NCBI GenBank assembly: GCA_028641055.1
Contig: CM054060.1
Coordinates: 165,010,416-165,074,415 of the forward strand
Direction of reading: 5' to 3'
DNA from: Alopecurus myosuroides
Lineage: Eukaryota; Streptophyta; Magnoliopsida; Poales; Poaceae
DNA: 64,000 nt
Shown here: positions 1 to 10,576 of the stretch, one piece after another
Position numbering within the stretch: the stretch's first letter is position 1
Layout of the letters: every line of letters begins with the position of its first letter
Notes under the pieces: generated by a model
Told to the model about the DNA's origin: nothing
Seen by the model: only the letters and a program-made list of their open reading frames with translations
Databases searched by the model: none
Program-made: the position numbers and the translations under genes

Positions 1-5
1 AGAAC

Positions 6-3000
6 ATGAAGAACTTTGTCATCGGCGAGATCTACTCCAATGACGAAGGAGAAAAGATAGTGGACAATTCCGGATGGGAGTTGGAGCCGGATCACTTCGA
101 ATCCGGATCCATGGTGTCAATCGGCCAAATCAGTATCTTCATCGGCATGGTACGTACGCTCAATTTGAAAGGACAATATCATGTGCATGTTACAGGGATT
201 TCCAGCAGGGACAAAAGGGCGTTGAAACAAACAGTGAATCCAGCCTTCTCGAGCCCTCCGGGATACTTGAGATGGGCAGAGCAAGAGGTAACGTGGAGCA
301 GGAGAGATCATCCAGAAGGAATAGAGCGCCCCGGGACCTTGGCGTTAGTAGTTTCGCCACAGGTCAATGGTTACGAACTGAAAAAGGTGTTGATGGACGG
401 AGGAAGCAGCATCAACATCCTATATTGGGAAACTTTCTTGCGCATGAACCTCAAGGAGTCCCAGCTACAAAAAAGTTCGACGGTGTTCCACGGGATCGTG
501 CCGGGTCATTCGGCACGCCCCGAAGGAAAAATTGCACTGGAAGTAGCCTTTGGAGAATCGGTAGATAACTATCGGGTGGAGTGGCTCACGTTTGAAGTAG
601 TCAAGCTGCATAGCCCCTACCACGCTCTGTTCGGAAGGCCGGCTTACGCTAAGTTCATGGCTAGGCCGTGCTACGTATATCTGCAACTAAAGATGCCAGG
701 CCCCAAGCAGACCATCACTATCCACGGAAGCCGGGATATAGCAGCCGAATGCGATGAGGGAGATTCAGTAATGGCCGAGCAAGCCTGCAGGAAGGAGGAA
801 CTTCAGTATTACCGGTCTCAGGTGGATCCGGATGATGGTACAGCATTGAGAAGACCAGATGCCGAAGACGAAAGAGTAAAGTTTAAGGCGGCTCAAGACA
901 CCAAGAAAGTAGATTTTGTGGAAGGAGACCCCACCAAACAGTTCACTATAGGGTCCAATTTAGAGGATGCGCAAGAAAAGGCTCTAGTAGAGTTCATCCG
1001 TTCAAATGCGGATGTATTTGCCTGGACACCCAGCGACATGCCGGGTATCCCCACCGAGTTGGCGGAGCACAGTTTGCATGTGGATCCCAAGGCCAGGCCT
1101 GTGAAGCAAGGTATGAGAAAAATGAATGAAGAAAGGAGAAGAGCTATAGGTGAGGAAATAGCGCGACTGTTAACCGCAGGCTTTATCATGGAAGTATTCC
1201 ACCCTAACTGGTTAGCAAATCCGGTTCTTGTGATGAAAAAGACAAATGAATGGAGGATGTGCATCGATTTCACGAGCCTCAACAAGCATTGCCCAAAGGA
1301 TCCGTTCGCGCTGCCAAGGATAGACCAAATCATAGACGCGGTAGCCGGAAGCGACTTGCTATGCTTCCTAGACGCATATTCGGGATACCACCAGATTAAA
1401 CTCAAGAGGGAAGATTGGGAGAAAACGTCGTTCATAACCCCATTTGGGGCCTTCTGCTACAAAACCATGACGTTTGGATTGAAAAACGCGGGTGCAACTT
1501 ACCAGCGGTGTATCCAGAAGTGCTTCGAGGATCAAATTGGGCGCAACGTGCACGCATACGTAGATGACGTGGTTATTAAGACCCGGAAGGCAGAGACATT
1601 CATTGATGATTTAAAGGAGACGTTTAAAAACTTGAGAAGGTATCAGATGAAGCTCAACCCAACGAAGTGTGTATTTGGAGTTCCGGCCGGGAAGTTACTC
1701 GGCTTTATAGTCTCCGAGAGAGGAATCGAGGCAAACCCGGACAAGATCAAGGCCATCCAGAGTTTGAAGAAACCGGAAAATTTGAAGCATGTTCAAAAGC
1801 TCACGGGCTGCGTAGCAGCCTTGAGCCGGTTCATATCCAGGCTTGGAGAAAAGGCAATACCCTTGTACCGGCTTTTGCGGAAATCAGATACGTTCGTATG
1901 GGATCAGGAGGCAGATGAGGCGTTTGAAGCACTAAAAAAGCAATTATCTGAAGCACCAGTACTAGCGGCGCCAGGTCCTAAAGAACCTATGCTATTATAC
2001 GTGGCAGCCGGTCCCAAGGCCGTCAGCGCAGTAGTTGTCGTAGAACGTAAGGAGGATGGGAAGGGTTACCCGGTCCAAAGGCCGGTTTATTATGTCAGCG
2101 AGGTGTTATCGGAAGCAAAGCAGCGTTACCCACATTGGCAAAAGTTGGTGTTTGGGGTCTTTATGGCCAGCCGGAAGTTGAAGCCGTATTTTCAAGAACA
2201 TCCCATAACAGTGGTTAGTTCAATACCAATGTCGGATATCATCAGAAACTCGGATGCAACGGGAAGAATAGCCAAATGGGCGATAGAGATGGGGGATTAT
2301 CATATCAGCTACGAGCCTAGATCGGCAATCAAGTCACAGGCTTTGGTTGATTTTGTTAACGACTGGACGCACACCGGAATGGCTACCACAGTTCCAAATT
2401 CCGAGTCATGGACCATGCACTTCGATGGATCAAAGCAGTACGAGGGGTCAGGAGCTGGAGTGGTGCTGACGTCGCCAAAGGGGGACAAACTAAGTTATGT
2501 GCTACAGATTCACTTTGATTGTTCAAATAACGTGGCCGAGTATGAGGCTCTACTGCATGGCTTGAAGGTAGCCAAGGAGATGAACATTAGAAGGATACGA
2601 TGCTTTGGGGACTCAGATCTTGTGGTGCAGCAGGTATCAGGAACCTGGGATAGAAAGGATGCCACTATGGCAGCATATCGCAGGGAGGTTGATAAGGTTG
2701 CCGGGTGTTTTTCCGGGTATGAAGTAGAGCACATAGACAGAAGAAAAAATGAGGCAGCGGACGCACTCGCCAGACTCGGCTCGCGTAGGGAGCCGGTTCC
2801 ACCTAATGTTTTCCTGGACGAGCTATGGCGACCATCAGTAAAATCCGAGTCTGAGGAAGAACTCGCGAATCGAGACCCGGATGTGGAGTTTGTAGCCACA
2901 ATACGTGCTGTGCCCGAGTGGACAGAGCCATATCTGGCCTACTTATCACGAGGCGAACTGCCAGAACAAGAAGTATTAGCAAGGCAAATCCTGAGGCGGG

Positions 3001-4199
3001 CAAAAGGATATACTATTATCAATGGGGAGTTGTACAAGAGAAGCGCAGCAGGAGTCTTTTTGCGCTGTGTGACACCGGAAGAAGGCCGACAGATCCTTAA
3101 GGAGATCCATGAAGGCGATTGTGGGCATCATGCGTCCACAAGATCCCTTGTGGCCAAGGCCTATCGGCATGGGTTCTTCTGGCTCACGGCTCTAGCAGAT
3201 GCGGAGCGGATAGTGGCAAGGTGCGACGGATGTCAAAGGTACGCTCGCCAAACTCATGTGTCGGCTATGGAGTTACGGACCATCCCATTAACTTGGCCGT
3301 TCGCTGTTTGGGGTATGGACATGGTTGGTCCCTTCCACATGTCACCTTGCAAGAAAACACATCTTTTAGTGGCTATCGATAAATTTACCAAATGGGTGGA
3401 GGTTATGCCGGTCACCAATTGTGAAGCAGCCACAGCAGTCAAGTTCCTGAAAAGAATTATATACCGGTTTGGATATCCCCACAGTATAATCACCGATAAT
3501 GGAACCAACATGTCCCTTGGAGAGATGGAAAAATTTTGTGGCAGCAACGGAATCAGGCTTGATGTAGCATCAGTGGCACATCCGCAAGCCAACGGGCAAG
3601 TGGAGAGGGCGAACCAAGAGCTACTTCGAGGATTGAAACCACGACTGAGGGTTCCTTGTGTCAGGGCCGCCGGGGCATGGGTTGAAGAACTTCCTTCCGT
3701 GGTCTGGGGTATCAATACTACGCCTAACCGATCCACCCAGATGACACCTTTCTTCATGGTCTACGGCGCAGAAGCAATATTACCAAGCGACATCATTCAT
3801 GATTCACCAAGAGTGACAGCCTATGTCGAAGTGGAGAACGAGAAGAACCGGCAAGACGCTGTGGATATGTTAGAAGAGCAAAGAGAGCAAGCCTTGGAAA
3901 GGTCAGCCATATACCAGCAGGATTTGCGAAGATATCATAGTCGGCGGGTGAAAAGCCGGGTCTTCCAGGAGGGAGACTTGGTCCTGCGCTTGGTTCAGAC
4001 AAACGAGGGAAAGCACAAACTATCGCCACCGTGGGAAGGACCTTTCATCGTAAGTCGGAGTCTACATAATGGGTCATATTACTTGATAGATGCAAGAGAA
4101 GAATCGGCTACAGTCAACGATACTGCCCACACTACTGCACCTATGCAAGAAAGAGATAGACCATGGAACGTGGCTCAGCTACGTCCGTACTATACTTAG
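6..4199 (+). CDS. pol: Gypsy pol polyprotein: protease, reverse transcriptase, RNase H, archaeal-type RNase H, integrase
   Basis: This frame of 1,397 codons encodes the enzymes that copy element RNA into DNA and insert it. The ATG at position 6 is only the first one in the window; the real start lies upstream. The aspartic protease core DGGSS is at residues 131-135. The RT has YVDD at 518-521. A weak RT-linked RNase H follows (about 660-790), then a second, better-preserved RNase H starting with FDGS near 806. The integrase zinc finger has its histidines near 1041 and CDGC near 1074. The integrase catalytic triad is D1105, D1164 and E1200, with the classic spacing of 35 residues between the last two. 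The frame ends in a chromodomain-free tail at TAG 4197-4199. No internal stop or frameshift is seen, so the enzyme part could be functional. Integrity of gag cannot be judged. Confidence 0.95.
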   Translation: MKNFVIGEIYSNDEGEKIVDNSGWELEPDHFESGSMVSIGQISIFIGMVRTLNLKGQYHVHVTGISSRDKRALKQTVNPAFSSPPGYLRWAEQEVTWSRRDHPEGIERPGTLALVVSPQVNGYELKKVLMDGGSSINILYWETFLRMNLKESQLQKSSTVFHGIVPGHSARPEGKIALEVAFGESVDNYRVEWLTFEVVKLHSPYHALFGRPAYAKFMARPCYVYLQLKMPGPKQTITIHGSRDIAAECDEGDSVMAEQACRKEELQYYRSQVDPDDGTALRRPDAEDERVKFKAAQDTKKVDFVEGDPTKQFTIGSNLEDAQEKALVEFIRSNADVFAWTPSDMPGIPTELAEHSLHVDPKARPVKQGMRKMNEERRRAIGEEIARLLTAGFIMEVFHPNWLANPVLVMKKTNEWRMCIDFTSLNKHCPKDPFALPRIDQIIDAVAGSDLLCFLDAYSGYHQIKLKREDWEKTSFITPFGAFCYKTMTFGLKNAGATYQRCIQKCFEDQIGRNVHAYVDDVVIKTRKAETFIDDLKETFKNLRRYQMKLNPTKCVFGVPAGKLLGFIVSERGIEANPDKIKAIQSLKKPENLKHVQKLTGCVAALSRFISRLGEKAIPLYRLLRKSDTFVWDQEADEAFEALKKQLSEAPVLAAPGPKEPMLLYVAAGPKAVSAVVVVERKEDGKGYPVQRPVYYVSEVLSEAKQRYPHWQKLVFGVFMASRKLKPYFQEHPITVVSSIPMSDIIRNSDATGRIAKWAIEMGDYHISYEPRSAIKSQALVDFVNDWTHTGMATTVPNSESWTMHFDGSKQYEGSGAGVVLTSPKGDKLSYVLQIHFDCSNNVAEYEALLHGLKVAKEMNIRRIRCFGDSDLVVQQVSGTWDRKDATMAAYRREVDKVAGCFSGYEVEHIDRRKNEAADALARLGSRREPVPPNVFLDELWRPSVKSESEEELANRDPDVEFVATIRAVPEWTEPYLAYLSRGELPEQEVLARQILRRAKGYTIINGELYKRSAAGVFLRCVTPEEGRQILKEIHEGDCGHHASTRSLVAKAYRHGFFWLTALADAERIVARCDGCQRYARQTHVSAMELRTIPLTWPFAVWGMDMVGPFHMSPCKKTHLLVAIDKFTKWVEVMPVTNCEAATAVKFLKRIIYRFGYPHSIITDNGTNMSLGEMEKFCGSNGIRLDVASVAHPQANGQVERANQELLRGLKPRLRVPCVRAAGAWVEELPSVVWGINTTPNRSTQMTPFFMVYGAEAILPSDIIHDSPRVTAYVEVENEKNRQDAVDMLEEQREQALERSAIYQQDLRRYHSRRVKSRVFQEGDLVLRLVQTNEGKHKLSPPWEGPFIVSRSLHNGSYYLIDAREESATVNDTAHTTAPMQERDRPWNVAQLRPYYT

Positions 4200-5274
4200 C
4201 AGAAAACGATGTAACAGGCAGCAGGTTTCAGACGCACTCTTTTCCTATCCGGGGTACCCTTGGGGACTGGATGGGTTTTTAATGAGGCGGCTTGCTGGCC
4301 TAATTTTCTCATATCAAATAAAAAGGGGATTATCAAGAAAAGAGGCAATTGTTATTTATACGGCGTGCATATTCAGGTCTTGAGGGCTGGTTGCTCCTAC
4401 AAGCACAGCTGCAAACTCAAAAGAGACCCGGCCTTGATGCCAATGAGTTATAGGGGTCGGCTACTCGAAAAAACGAGTGCGTCTACAATCTTATAACCGG
4501 ACAAAGAAGTCCAAATTTCTCGGCTATTCTTACTTAAGCTCGATGTGACTCGCAACAAAGTGGCATGATTTGTTCGCCTACGATTACCATCAGTCATGAG
4601 ACCCAAACGGGACTTGCTTGACCCCGTTTTCGTATTGATGTAACAACATGGTATCCACGCGAAAGCCGGCTTATAGTACAAGATAGTCGAAAGGGTCATC
4701 TAAACCACAAGTTATGCAGAGTATAAGGCCGATAGCCGGAAACTCAACGATTATCAAGCATAACTTCAAACCTCATAAAAAGCTGTCCTGAAGTCTTGGG
4801 CATTCAGCGACAGGCGATTCGTTTCCTTGAAAAAAAAAAAAAAAAAAAAACAATCATGTGTCCTAGACGCGGAAACCCGGACTGGGGACTTATGAGCTCT
4901 AAGGAAGAAACAGCATCATCCAGCCGATAAAATTGCAACGAGCCACGCATCCGGGTCTCAGGAGCTTAGGGATTCAGGTGTAAAACCGTTCCCTGGACGC
5001 CAACGACACCCGGAGGACGGGTCTTGCTAAGGAAAGTATAAAAAAAAGTAAGTATAAAGTATCGAGAATAAAGCAAGTGGATATCAAGAACAAGCAAATG
5101 CAAAGACACATTCATCAAAAGCCCAAAGGGGCGCAAAGTGCATCGGGAGTTTAAATAAAAGTATTACAAAAGCCATAAAGTATCAAAAGAGCACAGGCGC
5201 TCTGCTTAAACGAATAGTAAAGCTGTTTTAACAATGCTTTGCCGGCTGACGTATGTGGAATGATAGGTATTACT
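4200..5274. other. Spacer between gypsy pol and the antisense gene
   Basis: About 1.1 kb follows the pol stop. It has no long or recognisable frame on either strand. It includes a run of 21 A at 4830-4850, which reads as a T run on the - strand downstream of the antisense gene. The two converging transcription units would both end here. I found no clear polyadenylation signal. Confidence 0.6.
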
Positions 5275-8200
5275 TCAAGCTGCAGGGTCCATCTTGGCCT
5301 TGCCCTTGTCGCCACCGGTAGTTGCGGCGCCACTCGGGTCAGCAGCAGTCCCGGGTTGTGCAGCAGAAGTTGCAGGAACAGAGTCGGCCTCGGTCTTCTT
5401 GGCGGCTTCTTCCTTCATCTTGATCGCCTCCTCCCTCCAACGGGCAAGCATATCGAACGGCTGGGGGCGGTTCGCCTTGACAACCTTGTCATTAGCATCA
5501 TAAGCCGGGAGAATCACATCAATTTCTAGGGCATCAGCGATAACACTAGCCGGATGACGGACTTCTTTCTGAATAGCCTTGAAGTCCTTTGGCAAAAACT
5601 TGGACCCATCCAAGTTGAACTCTGGGAATCCGCTCATAAGTTTGGCCAGCTCTAGCTTGGGAGCGTAGGCCTTAGCCAACGCGAGTCCCCGGGTTACCCC
5701 AAATCGGCAGGAGGACCGTTTCCAGTGCCAAATCCACTCGGGGATTGTAGAGCAGCATTCCAGTAATCTCTTCATGTTATCTGGCCTGACACCCGGCAGT
5801 CGCAACTCGTCAAGTATCCAACTGACTCCGCTGCAAAGTTGGCGAAGAGTATTCTTGATGGTTTTAAGCTTGGCAGCATCATCTTCTTCGGGGGCAGAAT
5901 CACGTGGGCCTGCTAAAAAAGGCAAAAGGAGCAAAGATAGTAGGCAAGCAAGTGCAGTTGTTCAAATCAAAGCAATCCGAGTCATAAAAAGGTGAAATTT
6001 AAAAATCTTACCAGTCGCAGTACGGTGAACATCAGCAATTTGAGCAGAAAGAGTTGTAAGTTTGTCCTTAGCCCTGTGAGCTCTCTTCCTGTACTTTTTC
6101 GTCATCTTTTGGCACCTGCGAGCCTCAGTCTCAGCAGCTTCACGAAGGGCCGTTTCTTTTTCAATACGCTTGGTGGACTTGGCCAGCTTCTTCTCCAACT
6201 GTGAAACATAATCCTGTAAAGAAGCATGAAGAGGGATCAGCCAGAAACATTATACAAAGTTCCAAGCAAGTTACCTAGTAATTTACTCGGAACTTGGGGA
6301 CTATGTATGGAAACAATTGATGATTAGTCGGGATTACCTCGTGCCTGGTTATTAAGGCATCTAGTATGTTTTCTTCGTCGCCCTTCAAGGTATGGAGGGC
6401 ATCTAGCATTTGAGCAAAGGTCATATCTTCAGGGCGAAGCTGAGAAGGGCCGGAGGATTGGCCCTCTTGTGGAGGAGTTGTTCCGGGTTTGGGGGTCGAA
6501 ACCCGGATTGTTTGAACGTCCGGGTTAGGAGAGCCCGACTTGGTCTCCAAAATGATGTCTTCGTCCACTTCTTCAGAGGGCTGGGGTGATGCAGTCTTTG
6601 GTGGAATTGGGTCCTTAAAAGGATCTTCTCCATTTCCGTCCTCGGCCTCGTCCTCAACCTCAACGTCCATGTCATCACTAGGCTTCTCTTCTCCCTGCTC
6701 TTCTGATTCAGGGATATCCGGGTCGCTCAGCGTAACTGTGGCGCTGAAGAAAAGAAGGGAGACATTGATCAATGGAATATACGGAAAAAAGAAAGGTAAC
6801 CAGTACGAGAAAATGTAAGTAAAGGTAGTTTACCCGGTGTTCACGGTATAATCCGGGGGAAGCTCGCCGCTGGAGGCGGATGACGTCGGTAAGAGCACTG
6901 GCTGCGGCACGCGAAATCGCCCGGCAAGTGGATGATTAGGAGACGGATGACGTTGAGGAGATTGGGAAAGTTGAGCTGGAGGGGTACTGGCTCGATGAGT
7001 GGGTGAAGTGGAGATACCCGGGTTAAGGGGATCATCCCCCGGAGAATTCCGGGTCACCCTACGTTTAGTCGGGAGAGGGTCCTTCAAGAAGGGTGAATGT
7101 GATAATCGCTCGTTAAGTTCATGCATAGCAGCAAAGGAGTAAGGCGCACGAGACATAGAAGAGAAGGGAACCTTTTCAACTACCCCTCTAGCCTTCCTTT
7201 TGTTTCCAACTGGGGGCTCCTGGTCAGACTCGGTGGCTTCCGGGTCATTTTCTTCTTCCTCCTCTTCATCCCCCGACCCTGAGAGCCGAGTAAGTATCAG
7301 ATAAGAGAAATAACACAGATGAAAGGCAGGTGTAAAGGGTATGGGAGAGTACCCTCATCATCATCAACAGACTCGGTTTCCTCTTCGGGGTCTTGAGAAG
7401 GAGGAGGGTTTTCGACTTTCCAGAAGGGATCGTCATCCTGTGAACAAATACACACAAGTGGTGGTTAGAGACTATAACGGACGAAAGTACTGGAATAAGA
7501 AAAAGGAGTCAGGTCTTACCGCTGGGGCGGGATTTTCCCGAATAAACGGGGGTAACCCGGCAGTGTTCTTTATAACATCTAGTCTCTCCATCAGGAAGCC
7601 CTTGATGGTCTTGTTGGTGTTACCGGCAGGGAAGTTCTTGGTGGAGTAGCGGAGGGAATCCGTGACGTGACCCGAATATTCGTGTAACAGCTTCGAGCGA
7701 ATCGAGTTGGGCTGAACCCGGAAGTCTACCCAAGTCTTTATTAGATTGAGCCCAAGAAGGCCGTGGGCTGAGAGAGCTGCTAGTTTGGCCAGAAGGGGCT
7801 GAATCGCTTCCCTATCAAGATCAGATGCAAAAGCACTGAAAGACTCGGAGGGCTCGAGAAGGCTCTCCGAATAACCCGGTAGTTTCCTCTCACCATCCGG
7901 AGAAGTGTCGTGGCAATAAAAGAAGGATAATTGCCAGTTTTTGGCGTTGGAGTTCAGGTTGAGAGGTGGCATCAATGAGTGTTTGCGGCGCTGGATGGAT
8001 ACCCCGCCGCAGGTAAGAAGCGTTCCGTCACCGCTCTCATGGCATGGTTCGCATTGGAATAATTCGGTAAAAAGAGCAAGGTTTGGTGGAGTGCATAAGT
8101 ACGACTCGGACAAAACTATGAAGTGGGTGATGTTCAGCATAGAGTTAGGCCCTATGTCGAACACCCGGAGGCCGTAGTGGCTCAAGATTTCCCGGAAAAA

Positions 8201-8449
8201 AGGGTGACCCGGAGGACGAAATCCTCGGGTCACATGCTCGGTAAAACAAATTACCTCGTTCCCGATGGGAGTGGGACGGGTCTCATCGCCAGGAGCCCTC
8301 CAGTGTATTTCCTTTTGAGAAGGAAGGATTCCTAACTCAGCCATCCCATCTAGCTTGGCCTTTGTCGTTGAAGACCGACCCCAGTTGGCGGAAGTGGTTT
8401 GAGAGGCCTTTGCAGAAGCCGGGTGTCTTCCTTGTCTTTTAGGAGCCAT
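5275..8449 (-). CDS. Antisense spliced gene of the Tat element: gypsy-associated 'Transposase_28'-like protein
   Basis: Six coding exons on the - strand join in frame: 8449-7520, 7437-7353, 7278-6834, 6743-6338, 6213-6012 and 5912-5275. Each intron (74-124 bp) begins GT and ends AG on the coding strand. The phases add up exactly and no stop falls inside, giving about 901 residues. The first exon resembles the plant family called 'putative gypsy type transposon' (Transposase_28): it has the block around HPFFREILSHYGL, followed by a conserved helical segment. Exons 2-4 are acidic and proline-rich. Exon 5 is a charged likely coiled coil (KKLAKSTKRIEKE). Exon 6 is helical with a lysine-rich end. 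The last intron has two possible acceptors 3 nt apart, both in frame. The start chosen is the first ATG after a probable 5' UTR splice acceptor. Biochemical function is unknown; the family is named for the elements that carry it, not for proven transposase activity. Confidence 0.85.
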
Positions 8450-9195
8450 GGAGTTGACCTGCAAGGGACAGGAAATGTATGGAGTAAGATTCGGAACATC
8501 AAATCATTCGAGTCTGGAGACGTCAAGGCGTTGAAGGCTAAAATGAAACCCGGATAATGCACTACGATGTTAAATGCGGAAGACTTTCCGGGTGTCAGAT
8601 GAGGTTGAGTAAATTGTTAATTACTTACGCGTTGAGGTGAATTGGGTGAACATGGATGGTTGCCCATACCTTTATTGTGGAGGGATTAGCTGGAAAAAGA
8701 GGATTTTCCGGGTGTTAATGTGACAGGCGGAAAGAACAAGGTGGAATGGATCTAGATCGAAAAGCTTGCAAGCAATCTTATGCAAAGTTGGATGGCCAAT
8801 AAAGGCGCGGGGATGAGCTGCGACTACGCATCAGGTGATTGAAGGAACTAAGGTCTATCAAAGCGGTTCAATTTGATGATATCAGAAAATTAGTTTACGG
8901 GTTGACCCAGATCCAATCTTGGTCAGATTGAAGAGGTTGCGAGTTTCAATTGAATGGTTGAGAAAGGCTTACCAAAGGAGTTGAGGTCCGAAGTGAGGGT
9001 GGTGCGTGGCGCGGCTTGAGTGTCACGTCACGGCCCTCGATGGGGAAGCGCGGGTGTGACAGCGATGCTTAATGGCGGTGTTGGATAGCTCGAGGACGAG
9101 TGCGGCCGGTGGTGGCCTTATCTTTCTTGGAGCGTGCGAGCCCGGTGGCAGAAATTGCGAGGGAGCGTGGAGAAAGGGGATGATGAAACGAGATG
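8450..9195 (-). other. Probable 5' UTR exon and intron of the antisense gene
   Basis: Reading on the - strand, a GC-rich leader runs from about 9195 to a donor (TTTG then GTAAGCC) at 8973/8972. The intron would be 8972-8459, ending TTGCAG just before GTCAACTCCATGG. The coding ATG then lies 9 nt into the second exon. A 5' UTR intron of 514 bp is ordinary for plants. The splice sites are read from sequence only and no transcript was available. The transcription start is inferred from the TATA box. Confidence 0.55.
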
Positions 9196-9220
9196 AATGG
9201 CTTAGGGTTACCATCGGCTG

Positions 9221-9230
9221 ATATTTATAA
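9221..9230 (-). promoter_or_regulatory. TATA box for the antisense gene
   Basis: The - strand reads CTTATAAATATC here, a good plant TATA match. It lies about 770 nt upstream of the antisense ATG and about 25-30 nt upstream of the GC-rich leader. It is outside the probable 3' LTR, so the antisense gene would have its own internal promoter rather than an LTR promoter. Confidence 0.5.
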
Positions 9231-9601
9231 GGGAGGTGGTGAGCTCACCTACGGCCCGAAAGCCGGAAATTACGGAACAGTAATTATCCGTGCGGATCTG
9301 GCGGCATATGCATTCGGAATTAGGCAAAATATCCCGTTGACGGGGGAAGTGCAGCTTGCCCCGAGATATCAGGGATCTTTATCGAGTAGGGCCCTGACAT
9401 TTTAGGGTTTAAATTTGGAAAGGCCAGTTAAGCATTCAAGGAAGGATCGAGCTATCACATGACAGACATGGAGCTGTGCCTGGTCGTCTGTTAAAGCAAC
9501 TTAACCCGGTTCCCATAGGCTTGGGCGTCTCACATCTTTTTCAGGGAATAGCGAGCGCTCCGAGGATGAATCCGTGAAGCCCGCGCTATCCTGGGGACTA
9601 C
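9231..9601. other. Gap between antisense promoter and 3' LTR
   Basis: No coding sequence is recognised. It should contain upstream elements of the antisense promoter and, at its right end, the polypurine tract of the gypsy element. GGGGACTA at 9593-9600 is the best remnant of such a tract. Confidence 0.4.
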
Positions 9602-9957
9602 TGATGAGGGGATAGTAACCCGGTAGACTAACTCCCGGGTGTGATCCGGCCCAAGCGACGGCTGGGCCCAATCTGGCTGGAGACAAAGAAACTTCTGGAA
9701 GGCCCAGGGCTTGTAAGGTTCGTAACCCGGATTGTGGGTTACGGTAAGGAAAGTTAGGATTTGTATGTAGAGTTCGAGTAGGACTCAGAGAGCACTCCGT
9801 AAGGCAGGCCCAGGGGGGTATGAGTGCTATATAAACCAACCCCTAGGTTTAGCCTCGGAGATTCAAGTCATAGTTGTAATACCTGTTATCGAGTATCCAG
9901 CATTATTGATATCGAGATCCGGCGAGTTATTCTCCGGTTCTTAGATCGCTTTCGCCA
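9602..9957 (+). repeat. Probable 3' LTR of the Tat gypsy element
   Basis: The proposed LTR begins TGATGAGGGG after the purine-rich GGGGACTAC and ends CGCCA where the LINE begins. TATATAAA at 9828-9835 fits an LTR promoter about 120 bp before the end. The start and end are inferred from TG/CA ends and context, because the 5' LTR is outside the window for comparison. No target-site duplication can be checked. Confidence 0.45.
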
Positions 9958-9970
9958 TGTCTTCCTTTGA

Positions 9971-10576
9971 GCTAAACCCTCTCCCGAATACCTGTGTCGA
10001 CTTGCCCCAAGATCAGTTACCCCAGGTAACATCTGCCGTGATTATCCCACGACAGCTCCAATTCTGCAGAGTGCCACCCAGGCTATTGCCAGAAGGGATG
10101 AAGGTAAAATTGCTTGCTCCAACTCTTTCTCTGTGCTTGCAGATAATAATGTGTTAGATAAGGCTCTTGAGTTGGGGATTAAGCCTTCTTCTATTTCACT
10201 TCAAACTGTTGATTTGCTTCTTGATTGGGAGGTTGCTAGGGCAAATTTGTTAGCCAAGAAAGATAAGATTTCATCCAAAAATCCTGTGACTCCTGCCTCT
10301 CCATCACAACCTGTTGTTACTAATAATGTGGAATTGCAATCAATAGCTGAGAGTGATAATGATTCATCTTCTGAAAAGGATGAATCTCCTTTTACACCTG
10401 TGGTGTCTAAAAAAACTTCTAAAATCATGAAGAGGAAAGCAAAGAATCTTTCTGTGTCTTCTCAGGGTGGGCCCCTTGGTGGCTCTAGATCCCTTAGTAG
10501 GGTCCAGGCAAACCATCCTCCGAGTGGTATTGTTGTCGGACCTAGGATCCGAAATAAATCCAATAAGCCATTATGA
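9971..10576 (+). pseudogene. C-terminal part of LINE ORF1
   Basis: This frame is open from 9971 to TGA 10574-10576, about 201 codons, with no convincing ATG at its left end. It begins after an in-frame stop at 9968, where the truncated element joins the gypsy LTR. The protein is hydrophilic, with a helical stretch (KALELGIKPSSISLQTVDLL), then a serine-rich segment and a basic tail (KIMKRKAKNL). The RNA-binding domain and zinc knuckle expected of plant L1 ORF1 are absent and presumably lay upstream of the truncation. Its stop overlaps the ORF2 start within ATGA. Confidence 0.6.

Larger units (their letters stand above)
1..9957 (+). mobile_element. Ty3/gypsy LTR retrotransposon, Tat lineage, 5' part outside window
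   Basis: The window opens inside this element, so its 5' LTR, primer binding site and gag are not visible. In order it holds pol (6-4199), a non-coding spacer, a gene on the opposite strand (exons between 8449 and 5275, with a 5' UTR reaching about 9195), and a short probable 3' LTR (about 9602-9957). Three traits place it in the Tat lineage. The protease has a DGGSS centre, a second RNase H of the archaeal type follows the RT-linked one, and extra antisense coding sequence lies between pol and the 3' LTR. Extra frames of this kind are established for Tat elements. The exact family name is not determined. Confidence 0.85.

Noticed and set aside
9501..9839. Open frame of 112 codons on the - strand
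   Set aside because: It lies across the probable LTR start and has no domain.
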